Notes: generated by a model not told the origin, from the sequence alone. A stretch of 64,000 bases of DNA from Actinomycetes bacterium (GCA_023389745.1 JAEWED010000066.1:57423-121422); one strand, 5' to 3'. Numbered from the stretch's first letter, positions 31,362 to 40,635 are shown. Numbers and translations are program-made.

Positions 31362-33215
31362 TCACGGGAACGCGACGTGCTCGTGGTCGTCGGCGGTGAG
31401 CGCCTCGGTGAGCTGCTGCAGTTCCTCGAGGTGGCGCTCGTAGAGACCGCGGGGTGTCGTCTCGTGCTGCAGGCACAGGTGGGCGGCGGCCGCGACGGCG
31501 ATGCCGTGCTGGCCGCCGTTCCCCATGTACTTGGTGGCCGATCCGGCGACGTGGGTGACGCTGATGTGCTTGCCCGCCATCATCAGGTTCGAGACGTTGC
31601 GCGAGTACAGACAGCGGAACGGGATCGCGAACGGCTGCTGGTCGCGGAAGTCGTAGGTCCAGTCCTTGAGACGGAAGTCGTACTTGCCCTCGCCGGGCTC
31701 GTAGGCGTGGTGGAGGCAGAAGCAGCCACCGTTGCGCACGATCAGATCGGGGAAGTCGTGGTGCTCGGTGATGTCGCGCTCGCTGAGCACGTAGTCGCCG
31801 CGGTAGCGGTCGAACTCGCCCTGCGCGGCGACGAAGGCGATCCAGTCGAACTCGAGGTTGGCGTAGTTCTCCGGGTCGAGGCGCTTCACGTTCGAGAACG
31901 TGCCGTACAGGGCGCAGAGCAGATGGTCACGGATCCGCTCGCCCTCGATGTAGGGGTCGAGCCATTGGCCGTACTCCCAGAAGTGCGTCGCCGGGAACTT
32001 CATCAGCGGTGAGACGTCCTCGTCGACGGCGCCGTCGTTGAACTCGAAGACCTGGGTGTCGGGGTTCGGCTCCACCGCGGGGCCCTCGCCGTTCTCCAGG
32101 CCGGGCCGCTGGAGCTGGCCGCTGAGGTTGGCGTAGTCCTTCGACACCTCGAGCGCCCACGGCACCTCGGGGAACGGCACCGGTCGATCGGCCATGTGGG
32201 TCCGGAAGAAGAGCGTGTTCCCGTGGTGCATGGCGTCGCCGCGCTCGGGCGCGTACGACTCGCCGTAGTCGGACCGGGACTCACGGCCCGACATGGTTTC
32301 GGCGCCGACGAGGTGACCGATCATCGCCGTACCCGTGGTGTCGATGAAGAACGGCGCACGGAAGCGCAGCTCGTGGCCGCCCCGGGCCGAGCGCGTGGTG
32401 AGCGACGTGATGCGGTCGCCGTCGGTCGCCGCAGCGACGAGCCGGTGCTCGAGGAACACCTGGGCAGTGGGCTCGGCCTCGAGCAGGTCGAACGCGACGA
32501 TGTCGCCGTCGGCATGCCGGGCGGTGAGCTCCATGACCAGACCGCCGTTCACGCCCCTGGGCGGGATGCCGATCTCCTTGCTCGTGTTGCCGCCGAGCAG
32601 CGGCCGGTCCTGGATGAGCGCGACCCGCTCGCCCAGCCGGGCGGCGGTGAGGGCCGCCGCACACCCGGAGACGCCGCCGCCCACCACGACGACGTCGAAG
32701 TCGCCGGCATCCAGGGGCTCGGCGGGATGCCCGAGCAGCGACCTTCGCCACACGCGGGCGGCGTCATCGACGTCGTTCGGCGGGACGGTGCCCTCTGCGG
32801 TCAGGAAGATGGCGTCGCAGCGGCCGTCGAAGCCGGTGAGGTCGTGCAACACGAGGGTCACGTCCCCCGCGGCGAGCTCGACCGTTCCGGCATGCTCCCA
32901 CTGCCAGTCCTCACCAGTCGCCCCCAGCTCGGTCGCGAGCACGACTCCGGCGATCGACAGCGTGAACCGCCCCGGATGGCCCGACGGCGCCCAGTCCTTC
33001 GTGCGGACCCACACCTCGTAGGTCCCGCGCTCGGCGACCGCGACGACGGTGCTCGCGTCGTCCACCGGGCGGCCGAGACCGTGGGCCAGCAGGTAGGGCG
33101 AGCCCATCTGGACCTCGAACTGGGAGTCGATGGTCCAGCCGCCGATGTCATCGAAGTCCTCCGCCTCGATCAGCAGGTCTCGCGTGGTGGCATCGACGTC
33201 GGGTGCTGCTGGCAT
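31362..33215 (-). CDS. FAD-dependent oxidoreductase with N-terminal ligand-binding module
   Basis: This 617-aa protein has a beta-sandwich-like module in residues 1-140 (DLLIEAEDFDDIGGWTIDSQ, RGTYEVWVRTKDWAPSGHPG), resembling carbohydrate-binding domains. From about 168 a FAD-dependent oxidoreductase follows, with FDVVVVGGGVSGCAAALTAA as the dinucleotide fold and a C-terminal NLMMAGKHISVTHVAGSAT. It matches the FAD_oxidored type found in carbohydrate-catabolic loci. The substrate is unknown. AAGGAGA precedes ATG 33215. The divergent TetR gene and shared palindrome make it the likely target of that repressor. Confidence 0.8.
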   Translation of the reverse strand: MPAAPDVDATTRDLLIEAEDFDDIGGWTIDSQFEVQMGSPYLLAHGLGRPVDDASTVVAVAERGTYEVWVRTKDWAPSGHPGRFTLSIAGVVLATELGATGEDWQWEHAGTVELAAGDVTLVLHDLTGFDGRCDAIFLTAEGTVPPNDVDDAARVWRRSLLGHPAEPLDAGDFDVVVVGGGVSGCAAALTAARLGERVALIQDRPLLGGNTSKEIGIPPRGVNGGLVMELTARHADGDIVAFDLLEAEPTAQVFLEHRLVAAATDGDRITSLTTRSARGGHELRFRAPFFIDTTGTAMIGHLVGAETMSGRESRSDYGESYAPERGDAMHHGNTLFFRTHMADRPVPFPEVPWALEVSKDYANLSGQLQRPGLENGEGPAVEPNPDTQVFEFNDGAVDEDVSPLMKFPATHFWEYGQWLDPYIEGERIRDHLLCALYGTFSNVKRLDPENYANLEFDWIAFVAAQGEFDRYRGDYVLSERDITEHHDFPDLIVRNGGCFCLHHAYEPGEGKYDFRLKDWTYDFRDQQPFAIPFRCLYSRNVSNLMMAGKHISVTHVAGSATKYMGNGGQHGIAVAAAAHLCLQHETTPRGLYERHLEELQQLTEALTADDHEHVAFP

Positions 33216-33254
33216 CGCTCGGTCTCCTTCGACGGGCTCGATCGTTCCACAGAT

Positions 33255-33276
33255 ACATACATTGAGCAATGTATGT
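33255..33276. promoter_or_regulatory. 22-bp TetR operator
   Basis: ACATACATTG (33255-33264) is perfectly mirrored by CAATGTATGT (33267-33276) around AG, in the 82-bp gap between the oxidoreductase and TetR starts. It is the expected autoregulatory and divergent control site. Confidence 0.8.
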
Positions 33277-33297
33277 GTAGCGTGCAATGCTCGGGAC

Positions 33298-33894
33298 GTG
33301 ACGGAACGAGCTGCACGACGCACCCAGACGGAACGATCCACCGCGATGCAGCAGCTCCTGGTCGGGGCCGCGATCGAGCTGCTGATCGAGCGCGGCTGGG
33401 CCGCCACGACCGCCGTCGCGGTGTGCGAGCGGGCGGGCTGCACCCGCGGGGCGCTGGTGCACCACTACCGGAGCCTCTCCGCGTTGCTCGCACACGCCCT
33501 CGAGACGATCTACGCGGACTTCGCTGCGATGCGCGACGACGCTCCCACCGACATCGTCGACGGGCTCGACCGGATGTGGGCCGCGATGAGCGACCGGCGC
33601 TTCAAGGCCGTGCTCGAGGCCTGGTCGGCAGCGGGCAACGACGCGGAGCTCGCCGTCGAGATCGCCCCGGCCATCGAGCGGTTCGCCACGCTGATGTCGA
33701 TCGGCGATCCGACGCACCCCGAGGCGGCGTCGAGCTCCGAGGTCGCGTCGTTCGTCCTGATGGCTCGCGAGGCGATGCTCGGGCTCGCACTCGGACGGTC
33801 GACGAACGGGGGCGTGCCGCTGCGCCACGAGTCGACGGTGCTGGACCGGCTCCGGACCGACGCCGCGCAGCTCGACGCGGGCCGGGCTTCGTGA
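33298..33894 (+). CDS. TetR-family repressor
   Basis: This 198-aa regulator has an N-terminal helix-turn-helix: AIELLIERGWAATTAVAVCERAG, then CTRGALVHHYRSLSALLAHAL. The rest is a helical ligand-binding domain. GTG 33298 lies 21 bp after the palindromic operator. It most likely represses itself and the divergent oxidoreductase until a substrate or its CoA/sugar derivative appears. Confidence 0.88.
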   Translation: MTERAARRTQTERSTAMQQLLVGAAIELLIERGWAATTAVAVCERAGCTRGALVHHYRSLSALLAHALETIYADFAAMRDDAPTDIVDGLDRMWAAMSDRRFKAVLEAWSAAGNDAELAVEIAPAIERFATLMSIGDPTHPEAASSSEVASFVLMAREAMLGLALGRSTNGGVPLRHESTVLDRLRTDAAQLDAGRAS

Positions 33895-34030
33895 CGAGTG
33901 CGTCGCGACGGCTCCCCTCGACGCGGGAACACCCGCTCCGTGCTGTGCTGGTGCTGCCGACCGTCCCTGCTGTCGACCTGCAAAGCTCGAACCAGGCAGG
34001 ACCGGCGCGCGAGAGGAGACCATCACGACG

Positions 34031-34936
34031 ATGGACCCGGACGACGTGCCCCGCCGAACCGAGCCGTCACCGGTCGCCGCGCCGACGAGCTCGGCCGCTG
34101 ACCTCACCGGAGCGGTGCGCGTCACGGACCTGCTCGGACACCAGGTGCTCGGCGTCGGAGGCGCTCGGCTCGGACGGCTCGAGGACCTCACCATCCTCCA
34201 CGGAGACGCTCGTCCCGAGGTTCACCGGATCCTGCTGCGCGACGCCGGCGAGCGCCGGGCCCTCGACGGCGACCTGGTCGAGCTGGTCGACGGCCCGTCG
34301 TTCACGACGCGCCGCACACCCGACGACCTGGAGGTGCGCCGCGACACCGACGTGGCCACCACGGAGCTGCGCCTCGGCGCCGACGTGCTCGACGCGCAGA
34401 TCGTCGACCTGACCGGCCACCACCTCGTCCGCGTGGGTGACGTGCTCATCGCCGACATCGACGGCCGGATCCTCGTCGTCGGGGTCGAGGTGGACGTCGG
34501 TGCGGTGCTGCGTCGCCTCGGTCTGCGCCGCCTGGCTCGTCGGGTCCCCACCCGGGTCGTCCCGTGGGACGAACTGCACCTGGCGTCACGTCGAGGTCAC
34601 GAGGTGCAGCTCGAGGCACGCTCGGCGCACCTCGACCGCTGCTCCGCGCTCGACCTCGCCCATCTGCTCGCACGACTGCGGGTCGAGCACGCCACCGACA
34701 TCCTCGAACAGGCACCGCAGCTCGGCGCCGACGCGCTCGCCGTCTCACATGACGAGGTCGGGCGACGGCTGCTCGCCTCGCTGCCGGAGCCGACCGCCGA
34801 GCAGATCCTCTCCGAGATGCCGGCCGAGCGGGCCGACGAGTACCGCTCGGCGCTGCAGGCGACCCACCGTCCGCGGCGCCGGTTCCGCCGGTTGCGGGGC
34901 TGGTCGCGACACGCCCCGGTCGAGCACGGCGGGTGA
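34031..34936 (+). CDS. PRC-barrel and MgtE-N domain protein
   Basis: This 301-aa soluble protein begins with two PRC-barrel-like segments (VTDLLGHQVLGVGGARLGRL and DAQIVDLTGHHLVRVGDVLI). It ends with an MgtE intracellular N-domain-like helical solenoid (ALDLAHLLARLRVEHATDIL, LEQAPQLGADALAV, EQILSEMPAERADEY). In MgtE this domain senses cytoplasmic magnesium and gates the channel. Here it stands alone, two bases upstream of an Nramp-like carrier, so a gating or sensing subunit for that carrier is a reasonable inference. GAGGAGA lies 11 bases before ATG. Confidence 0.78.
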   Translation: MDPDDVPRRTEPSPVAAPTSSAADLTGAVRVTDLLGHQVLGVGGARLGRLEDLTILHGDARPEVHRILLRDAGERRALDGDLVELVDGPSFTTRRTPDDLEVRRDTDVATTELRLGADVLDAQIVDLTGHHLVRVGDVLIADIDGRILVVGVEVDVGAVLRRLGLRRLARRVPTRVVPWDELHLASRRGHEVQLEARSAHLDRCSALDLAHLLARLRVEHATDILEQAPQLGADALAVSHDEVGRRLLASLPEPTAEQILSEMPAERADEYRSALQATHRPRRRFRRLRGWSRHAPVEHGG

Positions 34937-34937
34937 G

Positions 34938-36218
34938 ATGCCCGTCGACACGAGCCCGTCCTCGGGCAGCACGGTCGGTCCCCCACGGCGACTGCTCGGT
35001 CGCCGGACGAGGCTCGCGGCGCTGATCGCGGTCGTCGGACCGGGGCTGCTCGCCGGCCTCTCCGATGACGACCCGGCCGGCATCACGACGTACTCGACGC
35101 TCGGCGCCGAGTACGGGTACCAGCTCCTCTGGGTCCTCGTCGCTGCGACGGTTGCGCTCGTCCTCTTCCACGATCTCGCGTCGCGGATGGGCGTGGTCAC
35201 CGGCCAGGGTCTGATCGGTCTGGTCCGCGACCGCTTCGGCGTGCGGGTCGCGGCGATGGCCCTCGCCGTCCTGCTCGTCGCGAACCTGGGCACGACCGCC
35301 GCGGAGTTCGCCGGCGTCGCGGCGGGGTTCGAGCTGTTCGGTGTGTCGCGGTACCTCAGCGTGCCCCTCGCCGCGGTCGGCGTGTCGTGGCTCGTCCTGA
35401 GGGGCAGCTTCCACCGCGTCGAGCACGTGCTGCTCGCGCTCGGCGCGCTGTTCACCACCTACGTCGTCTCCGCGGTGCTCGCCCACCCCGACTGGGGCGA
35501 GGCGGCCAGAGGGCTCGTCGTGCCGTCGCTGCCGATGGACGCCTCGGCGGTCGTGCTCGTGACCGCCGCGGTCGGCACCACCCTCGCCCCGTGGGGGTTG
35601 AGCTTCATCCAGTCGTACGCGGTCGACAAGAAGCTCTCGACCGACGACCTGCGCTACGAACGCGTCGACGTGGTGACCGGCGCGTTGCTGACCGGCGTCA
35701 TCGGCGTGTTCGTCGTGATCGCCTGCGCCGCGACGCTCCATCAGTCAGGAGTGACGATCCGTTCTGCTGCCGATGCGGCCGACGCGCTCCGTCCCGTCGC
35801 CGGCGACCTGGCCGGTGCGTTGTTCGCCGTCGGGCTGATCGGCGCGGCCATCCTCGCGGCGTCGGTGCTGCCGCTGTCGACGGCCTACTCGGTCTGCGAG
35901 TTCGTCGGCAGCGACGCGGCGGTCGACGACCACTTCGCCGACGCCAAGCTGTTCTACGTGGCCTATGGCCTGACGGTCACCGCTGCCGTGGCGTTCGTGC
36001 TCGTACCCGGGCTTCCCCTGATCGCGGTCCTGGTGCTGACCCAGGCGGTCAACGCGGTCCTGCTCCTGCCGTTCCTGGTGCTGATGTACCGGATGGCCGG
36101 CGACGAGGCCGTCATGGGCGAGTTCCGGGCGAACCGTGTCGAGCGCGTCTCGTACCTCGTGACGACGGTCTGCATCACCGCGTGCGTCGCCGCGCTGGGG
36201 ATCCTGCAGCTCGTCTAG
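34938..36218 (+). CDS. Nramp-related divalent metal transporter
   Basis: This 426-aa protein has about eleven helices of the Nramp fold. The first-helix metal motif reads DDDPAGIT rather than DPGN. The sixth-helix motif reads TLAPWG (about 215-220) rather than MPH, so the soft-metal Met and His are replaced. Loss of the Met is known in Nramp-related magnesium transporters, and the MgtE-N partner upstream agrees. ATG 34938 follows the preceding stop by one base. Substrate choice between Mg and Mn/Fe needs testing. Confidence 0.85.
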   Translation: MPVDTSPSSGSTVGPPRRLLGRRTRLAALIAVVGPGLLAGLSDDDPAGITTYSTLGAEYGYQLLWVLVAATVALVLFHDLASRMGVVTGQGLIGLVRDRFGVRVAAMALAVLLVANLGTTAAEFAGVAAGFELFGVSRYLSVPLAAVGVSWLVLRGSFHRVEHVLLALGALFTTYVVSAVLAHPDWGEAARGLVVPSLPMDASAVVLVTAAVGTTLAPWGLSFIQSYAVDKKLSTDDLRYERVDVVTGALLTGVIGVFVVIACAATLHQSGVTIRSAADAADALRPVAGDLAGALFAVGLIGAAILAASVLPLSTAYSVCEFVGSDAAVDDHFADAKLFYVAYGLTVTAAVAFVLVPGLPLIAVLVLTQAVNAVLLLPFLVLMYRMAGDEAVMGEFRANRVERVSYLVTTVCITACVAALGILQLV

Positions 36219-36262
36219 GCCGCGGCGGGGTCGCCCCGCTCGAGGTCGGGCGTCGCGCGAGT

Positions 36263-36300
36263 TCAGCCAGGTCGCGAGAGGTCAGCCAGGTCGCGAGAGG
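36263..36300. repeat. stop-anchored 19-bp tandem repeat
   Basis: TCAGCCAGGTCGCGAGAGG occurs twice without a gap (36263-36281 and 36282-36300). On the minus strand it is the last 16 coding bases plus TGA of the next gene, duplicated exactly after its stop. Confidence 0.9.
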
Positions 36301-37487
36301 TCGAACGGGGTGTCGCTCAGCAGTTCGGCGATCCGCTGGCTGATCGTGACCGACGCGTTCGACGTCTCGGGGTTGCCCATGGCGACGGTGGACCACACGA
36401 CGATCGTGATCGACGGATCGCGCTGCTGCGCGGTGAACCCCATGTAGCCGTTGAGGCTCGGGTTCCCCAGGATCCAGTCGCCGTCGACCAGCGAGCCGTA
36501 GGTGAAGTGGCGCTGCTCGGTCGCGCTGCCGAGGCCGGCCGTCGCCGGTGAGAGCGACTCCTCGGCGTCGGCCGGATCCAGGAGCTCACCGCTGTTGAGC
36601 GCCTGCAGCCAGCGACCGAGATCGGCGACCGATCCGTTCATGCCGCCGTTGAGACCCCAGGTCGGATCCCAGAACGTCGTCTCCTCGTACACCCCGCGCG
36701 ACGCAGAGAACGCTCGCATCATCGGTTCGGTGATGGTGTTGTCCTGGCGTGCCGAGCTGTCGTGCATTCCCAGCGGCTCGAAGATGCGCTCCGCCATCAG
36801 GTCCTCGAAGGTCTCACCCGTGACGATCTCGAGGAGCTCGACGAGCGCGGCCATCTCGGTGTGCGAGTAGGCCCAGCTGGTCCCCGGTTCGAACAGCGGC
36901 GGCGTCTCCTGGGCGAAGCCGAGGAGCTCCTCGAAGGTGTAGCCACCGAACGGGTTCGCATCGACGCGGGCGATGAAGTTCTCGTTGGTGACGTAGTCCG
37001 GCGTGCCGCCCGTGCTGTTGGCGAGCATGCGGGGGGTGATCCGATCGGAGTTCACGAGCTCGGGCAGGTACTCCTCGACCGGCGCATCGAGATCGATCGC
37101 ACCTTCTGCGCCGAGCTGGAGCAGGACCGTGCCGAGCATGGCCTCGAGGGGCTGCCCGACGCGGAACTTCGCGTCGATCGCCGTTGGCGGTTGCGCGCCC
37201 GGGGCATCGATGGCGCCCCGCACCAACTCGGTGTCTCCGTCCCACACCCCGAACACCACCGTCTGGAGCTCGAGCTCCGCAACGGCGTCCTCGACGAGGT
37301 CCGCGATCTCCTCGGCACGCGGGTCGTCGCTCGCGACGATGCCCGTCTCGACATCGGCGTCGGCATCGGCGTCGACCGCTGTGCGGGACGGCTCGGTCGT
37401 CGCTGTCCACGAGTCGTCGACGGTGCACGCCGCCGCCGTGATCGCCACGATGAAGGAGATGCCGAGCGCTCTGAGGGGTCGATGCAT
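36282..37487 (-). CDS. beta-lactamase-fold lipoprotein lacking SxxK
   Basis: This 401-aa exported lipoprotein (lipobox TAAAC, Cys21) has the class C beta-lactamase/esterase layout: FRVGQPLEAMLGTVLLQL, LANSTGGTPDYV, WAYSHTEMAALVELLEIVTG, NGGMNGSVADLGRW and NGYMGF. The Ser-x-x-Lys nucleophile motif is replaced by Gln-Pro-Leu-Glu (about 112-115), and Tyr-Ser-Asn by Tyr-Ser-His. It is therefore probably a non-catalytic binding protein. Its neighbour is an M23 lipoprotein on the same strand, so a wall-binding role is possible. Confidence 0.8.
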   Translation of the reverse strand: MHRPLRALGISFIVAITAAACTVDDSWTATTEPSRTAVDADADADVETGIVASDDPRAEEIADLVEDAVAELELQTVVFGVWDGDTELVRGAIDAPGAQPPTAIDAKFRVGQPLEAMLGTVLLQLGAEGAIDLDAPVEEYLPELVNSDRITPRMLANSTGGTPDYVTNENFIARVDANPFGGYTFEELLGFAQETPPLFEPGTSWAYSHTEMAALVELLEIVTGETFEDLMAERIFEPLGMHDSSARQDNTITEPMMRAFSASRGVYEETTFWDPTWGLNGGMNGSVADLGRWLQALNSGELLDPADAEESLSPATAGLGSATEQRHFTYGSLVDGDWILGNPSLNGYMGFTAQQRDPSITIVVWSTVAMGNPETSNASVTISQRIAELLSDTPFDLSRPG

Positions 37488-37577
37488 CGGGGCAGGGTAG
37501 TCGTGCCTCCGCGGCGCTTCTGACGGTCGTTCAGCTGGCAGCGAACCCGCTCATCGACGATGCCCGCCGTCGGCGGC

Positions 37578-38912
37578 TCACGGGAAGTCGAGGACGTTCG
37601 AACCCAGCGGAAGTGCGTCGGTACGGGGCCCTGGCGTCGGGGTCTCGACCAGGCCGCTGTCGGCGAGCGTGCCGACCAGGGTGAACTCCTCGAAGACGTA
37701 GGGGATGTTCCGCGCCGTCAGGAAGCGCGGCGAGTCTCCCAGCTGGAAGTGCAGGTGCGCGCCGCTCGAGTTGCCCGAGTTGCCGAGCCGTGCGATCTCC
37801 TGGCCCTTCTTCACCGTGTCGCCCTCCTCCACCGTGATCGAGTCGGGCGCAAGGTGCAGGTAGAAGGCGTAGAGGTCGGGTCCGAGTCGGAGCACGACCT
37901 CGTTGCCCCCCAACGAGTTGACCGACAGGCCCTGTGCGTTCGCGGTGCCGCCCGGAGCCGTGTCCGCGACGCCGTCCACGACATGCACCACCGTCGCGTC
38001 GCCGACGGCGAGGACCGACGCGCCGTAGCCGAGGAAGTCCTCGTTGCGTGAGCCGTCGGTGCCGGGGTGGAACACGTCGGCTGCGCTCGTCGGGGCGATC
38101 ACCCCGGCGGGATCCACGCCCATGAAGTCGATGGCGAACCGCTCGCCGCCGTTGATGCCGCCCGCGACCGGGAACAGCACGAAGCGGTGGGCGTTGAGGT
38201 CGCAGCAGCTGCTCGCCGCGAGCCAGCCATCTCCGCTCAGGGGTGCGCCGACGACCGGGGGTTCCGAGCTCGACACCGTCATCGGCGCCGTCTCCTGGAC
38301 CACCGACGGCGGCCACAGCGCGGCGTAGCCCTCGTCGGGCACGGTCGGCGTGAAGGTCGCCGTCACGCGGTGGGTGACCGCCGACGGAACGGAGCCGCGG
38401 TCGGGGAACACGTCGTCGAGGAGGAGCAGGGCGGTCCGACCAGCCGGGATCCCCTCGTCGGGCATGCCGGCCATCGAGAGCTCGGGGACGATCATCGCCC
38501 GCGCCGCCACCTCGTCCTGCGACAGCGAGGCCACGACGTTGCCGTCGGGGTCGAGCGTCTCGAGCAAGGTGATCACCGCCGGGTTGGGCGCGAAGTTGAG
38601 CACCGACAGCTCGTAGGCGACGTGCACCTTGCCGTCGGATCCGGTGAACGGGATCGGGTCGGGAGCGAGGGAGGTGATCACCAACGGGGCGAGCTCGTCC
38701 TCGGTCTCGTCCTCGGTGTCGGTTTCGGTGGACGATTCCCGGACCTGGCTCGTCGGCGTCGCGTCGTCGGCCGAGGAATCCGAGCACGCCACCACGACCA
38801 GGCCCGCGGCGATCACCGCAGTCGCGAGCAACCAGCGTCGATCCACCCGGCCCTGCGTCCGATGTCGGTCCCCGGCGGGAGCGGGAGAGGGACGCACTGA
38901 GGATGACCGCAT
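37578..38912 (-). CDS. M23 (LytM-like) peptidase lipoprotein
   Basis: This 444-aa lipoprotein has lipobox VVVAC (Cys43), a Glu/Asp/Thr-rich linker and a beta-rich middle domain. The C-terminal M23/LytM domain is at about 255-395. Signatures are RFAIDFMG, YLHLAPDSITVEEGDTVKKG and the metal-binding SGAHLHFQ. The first metal-ligand region is less canonical, with Glu before RFAID, so activity is uncertain. Likely roles are peptidoglycan hydrolysis or activation of hydrolases. The gene lies upstream of the degenerate lactamase gene on the same strand. Confidence 0.85.
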   Translation of the reverse strand: MRSSSVRPSPAPAGDRHRTQGRVDRRWLLATAVIAAGLVVVACSDSSADDATPTSQVRESSTETDTEDETEDELAPLVITSLAPDPIPFTGSDGKVHVAYELSVLNFAPNPAVITLLETLDPDGNVVASLSQDEVAARAMIVPELSMAGMPDEGIPAGRTALLLLDDVFPDRGSVPSAVTHRVTATFTPTVPDEGYAALWPPSVVQETAPMTVSSSEPPVVGAPLSGDGWLAASSCCDLNAHRFVLFPVAGGINGGERFAIDFMGVDPAGVIAPTSAADVFHPGTDGSRNEDFLGYGASVLAVGDATVVHVVDGVADTAPGGTANAQGLSVNSLGGNEVVLRLGPDLYAFYLHLAPDSITVEEGDTVKKGQEIARLGNSGNSSGAHLHFQLGDSPRFLTARNIPYVFEEFTLVGTLADSGLVETPTPGPRTDALPLGSNVLDFP

Positions 38913-39191
38913 CGAATCGCTTTCGTCAGGAGCGCCCTCGATGACGCCCGTCACATCTGGGTCCGAGGACTCTGACACGGTGCAGGAACACCGTGCGAAT
39001 TGCTGCGGGCGCTCCGCCTCGAGACGGAGCTGCCCTGCGTTTCGGACGTTGCAACCGCACAATTGCCCCGGTAGACAACTTCCAGTGCCCGTCAGGAGAG
39101 GGCGGCACTTCACGACGAGCGTCGTGGACACGTTGGGCAGCGTCTCGTCCAACGTGCCCACCGCTGCGACGACGGCAAGCGAAGGTGTCGG
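38913..39191. other. divergent intergenic region
   Basis: No gene is seen. It contains CACGTTGG (39129-39136) mirrored by CCAACGTG (39149-39156), plus AT-richer bases around 39050, so promoters for both flanking genes are likely here. Confidence 0.4.
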
Positions 39192-39965
39192 ATGGACGAC
39201 AAGGTGAAGGTCGACCAGTTGATCTCCGGCTACCGCCAGGCGGCGGTGGCCCTGGACGCGATCCCCGACCCGGTCGAGCGCAACGTCGGGCAGGCAGCGC
39301 TGGCCAGCAACTCCGCCGCGACGTTGCGTCACCTGTCCACCCGCGGCCAGGGCCTGGACGACGACGAGATGGCGGCGCTTCGCCAGTGGGTGACCGACTA
39401 CTCGGGCGAGGGCGGCGTCGCCACCAAGGTCCTCGACAAGATCGACTCGTGGGCCAGGAAGGCCGCGTCGTCGACGCTGACCCAGGTCGCGACCTGGGCC
39501 TGGACCGGCAACGTTCCCGTCGCCCTCGGCGGTGTGCTGGCGTTCATCACCGGTCTCGCCCTCGCCATCATGGACATCGGCGACCAGTTCATGGCCTCGC
39601 TGCTGAAGGCGTTCGCCGCCGGGGCGATTCCCAGCGGCCTGATCTACCTCGCCGTGCGCAGCAGCACCACGGTCGGACCTGCTGCGGTGAACTCGGTTCG
39701 AACCTCGTGGAACGCAGCCAGCGCACTCGGGAGCCGTGCCGCGAAGATCCTGAACGAGACGTCCGTTCCGGCGGAGCGGTCGGTCTGGACGTCGATCAGC
39801 GGAGCGGCCTACCCGGGCCTCCCGTTCATCGACAGGTCCCGCTCCCGCGCTCAGACGATCGTCGGGTGCGCCATCGCCGCTGCGGTCGTCGGCGCGACCT
39901 TCTTCGCCATCGGTGCCATCCGCGCCTACGACGAATGGTCCGCCGCGACCGGAACCATCGGCTGA
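39192..39965 (+). CDS. membrane protein of unknown function
   Basis: This 257-aa protein has a soluble helical N-terminal half (VKVDQLISGYRQAAVALDAI). Hydrophobic helices lie at about 108-128, 136-154 and 222-245. GAAGGTG precedes the ATG. No known domain is recognised and both neighbours are unrelated. Confidence 0.6.
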   Translation: MDDKVKVDQLISGYRQAAVALDAIPDPVERNVGQAALASNSAATLRHLSTRGQGLDDDEMAALRQWVTDYSGEGGVATKVLDKIDSWARKAASSTLTQVATWAWTGNVPVALGGVLAFITGLALAIMDIGDQFMASLLKAFAAGAIPSGLIYLAVRSSTTVGPAAVNSVRTSWNAASALGSRAAKILNETSVPAERSVWTSISGAAYPGLPFIDRSRSRAQTIVGCAIAAAVVGATFFAIGAIRAYDEWSAATGTIG

Positions 39966-40071
39966 GGTCGCCCGAACTGCTCATCAGGTCAACAAGGTCG
40001 GCACGGGAGTCAGCGTCAGCGGAGAATCAGTGTCCGACACCCGGACCACGCGGCGGCCCTACGGTGCCCGT

Positions 40072-40602
40072 GTGAACGAACCCGCTGCGCTCCCGCACGT
40101 CGACGGGCAGGTCCCGTCCCCGCCACGACAGGGTGACCTGCTCGCCATCGAGGCACTCGTGGTCGCCTACGGCTTCGCGGTCGACGACCGCGACTGGCCG
40201 CGCTGGACGGCGCTGTTCACCGAGGACGCGACGCTCGACTACACCCACAGCGGCGGCATCGCCGGCACGATCGACGAGGTCGCCGCCTGGATGCCCGACG
40301 CGATCTCGTCGTTCGCCTGGAGCCTGCACTCGGTGCTGACCCACGAGATCCGCTTCACCGGCGACGACACCGCGAGCGGGCGGGTGCACCTGTTCAACCG
40401 CAACGGCGTCGAGTGGAACGGGTCGCTCGAGCTGCTCGACGTCGGTGGCCTCTACCTGGACGAGTACCGCCGCGACGGCGACCGCTGGCGCTTCACGCGC
40501 CGCGCCGAGCAGACCCACTACATCACCGGTGGCGACTTCGCCGCGGTGGTGCGTGACGTGGCCGCGTCGACCGCGCCGGACCGCCCGACACCCATCGGCT
40601 GA
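40072..40602 (+). CDS. SnoaL-like (NTF2-fold) protein
   Basis: This 176-aa protein of the SnoaL_4/NTF2-like fold has IEALVVAYGFAVDDRDWPRW, LFTEDATLDYTHSGG, a central HEIRFTGDDTASGRVHL and a C-terminal RWRFTRRAEQTHYI. Members include dehydratases, isomerases and hydroxylases of aromatic or steroid compounds, and many lack a known reaction. It starts at GTG. Confidence 0.8.
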   Translation: MNEPAALPHVDGQVPSPPRQGDLLAIEALVVAYGFAVDDRDWPRWTALFTEDATLDYTHSGGIAGTIDEVAAWMPDAISSFAWSLHSVLTHEIRFTGDDTASGRVHLFNRNGVEWNGSLELLDVGGLYLDEYRRDGDRWRFTRRAEQTHYITGGDFAAVVRDVAASTAPDRPTPIG

Positions 40603-40635
40603 GCCGGTTCCGCCGACGACCGAGCGGCGGACCGC

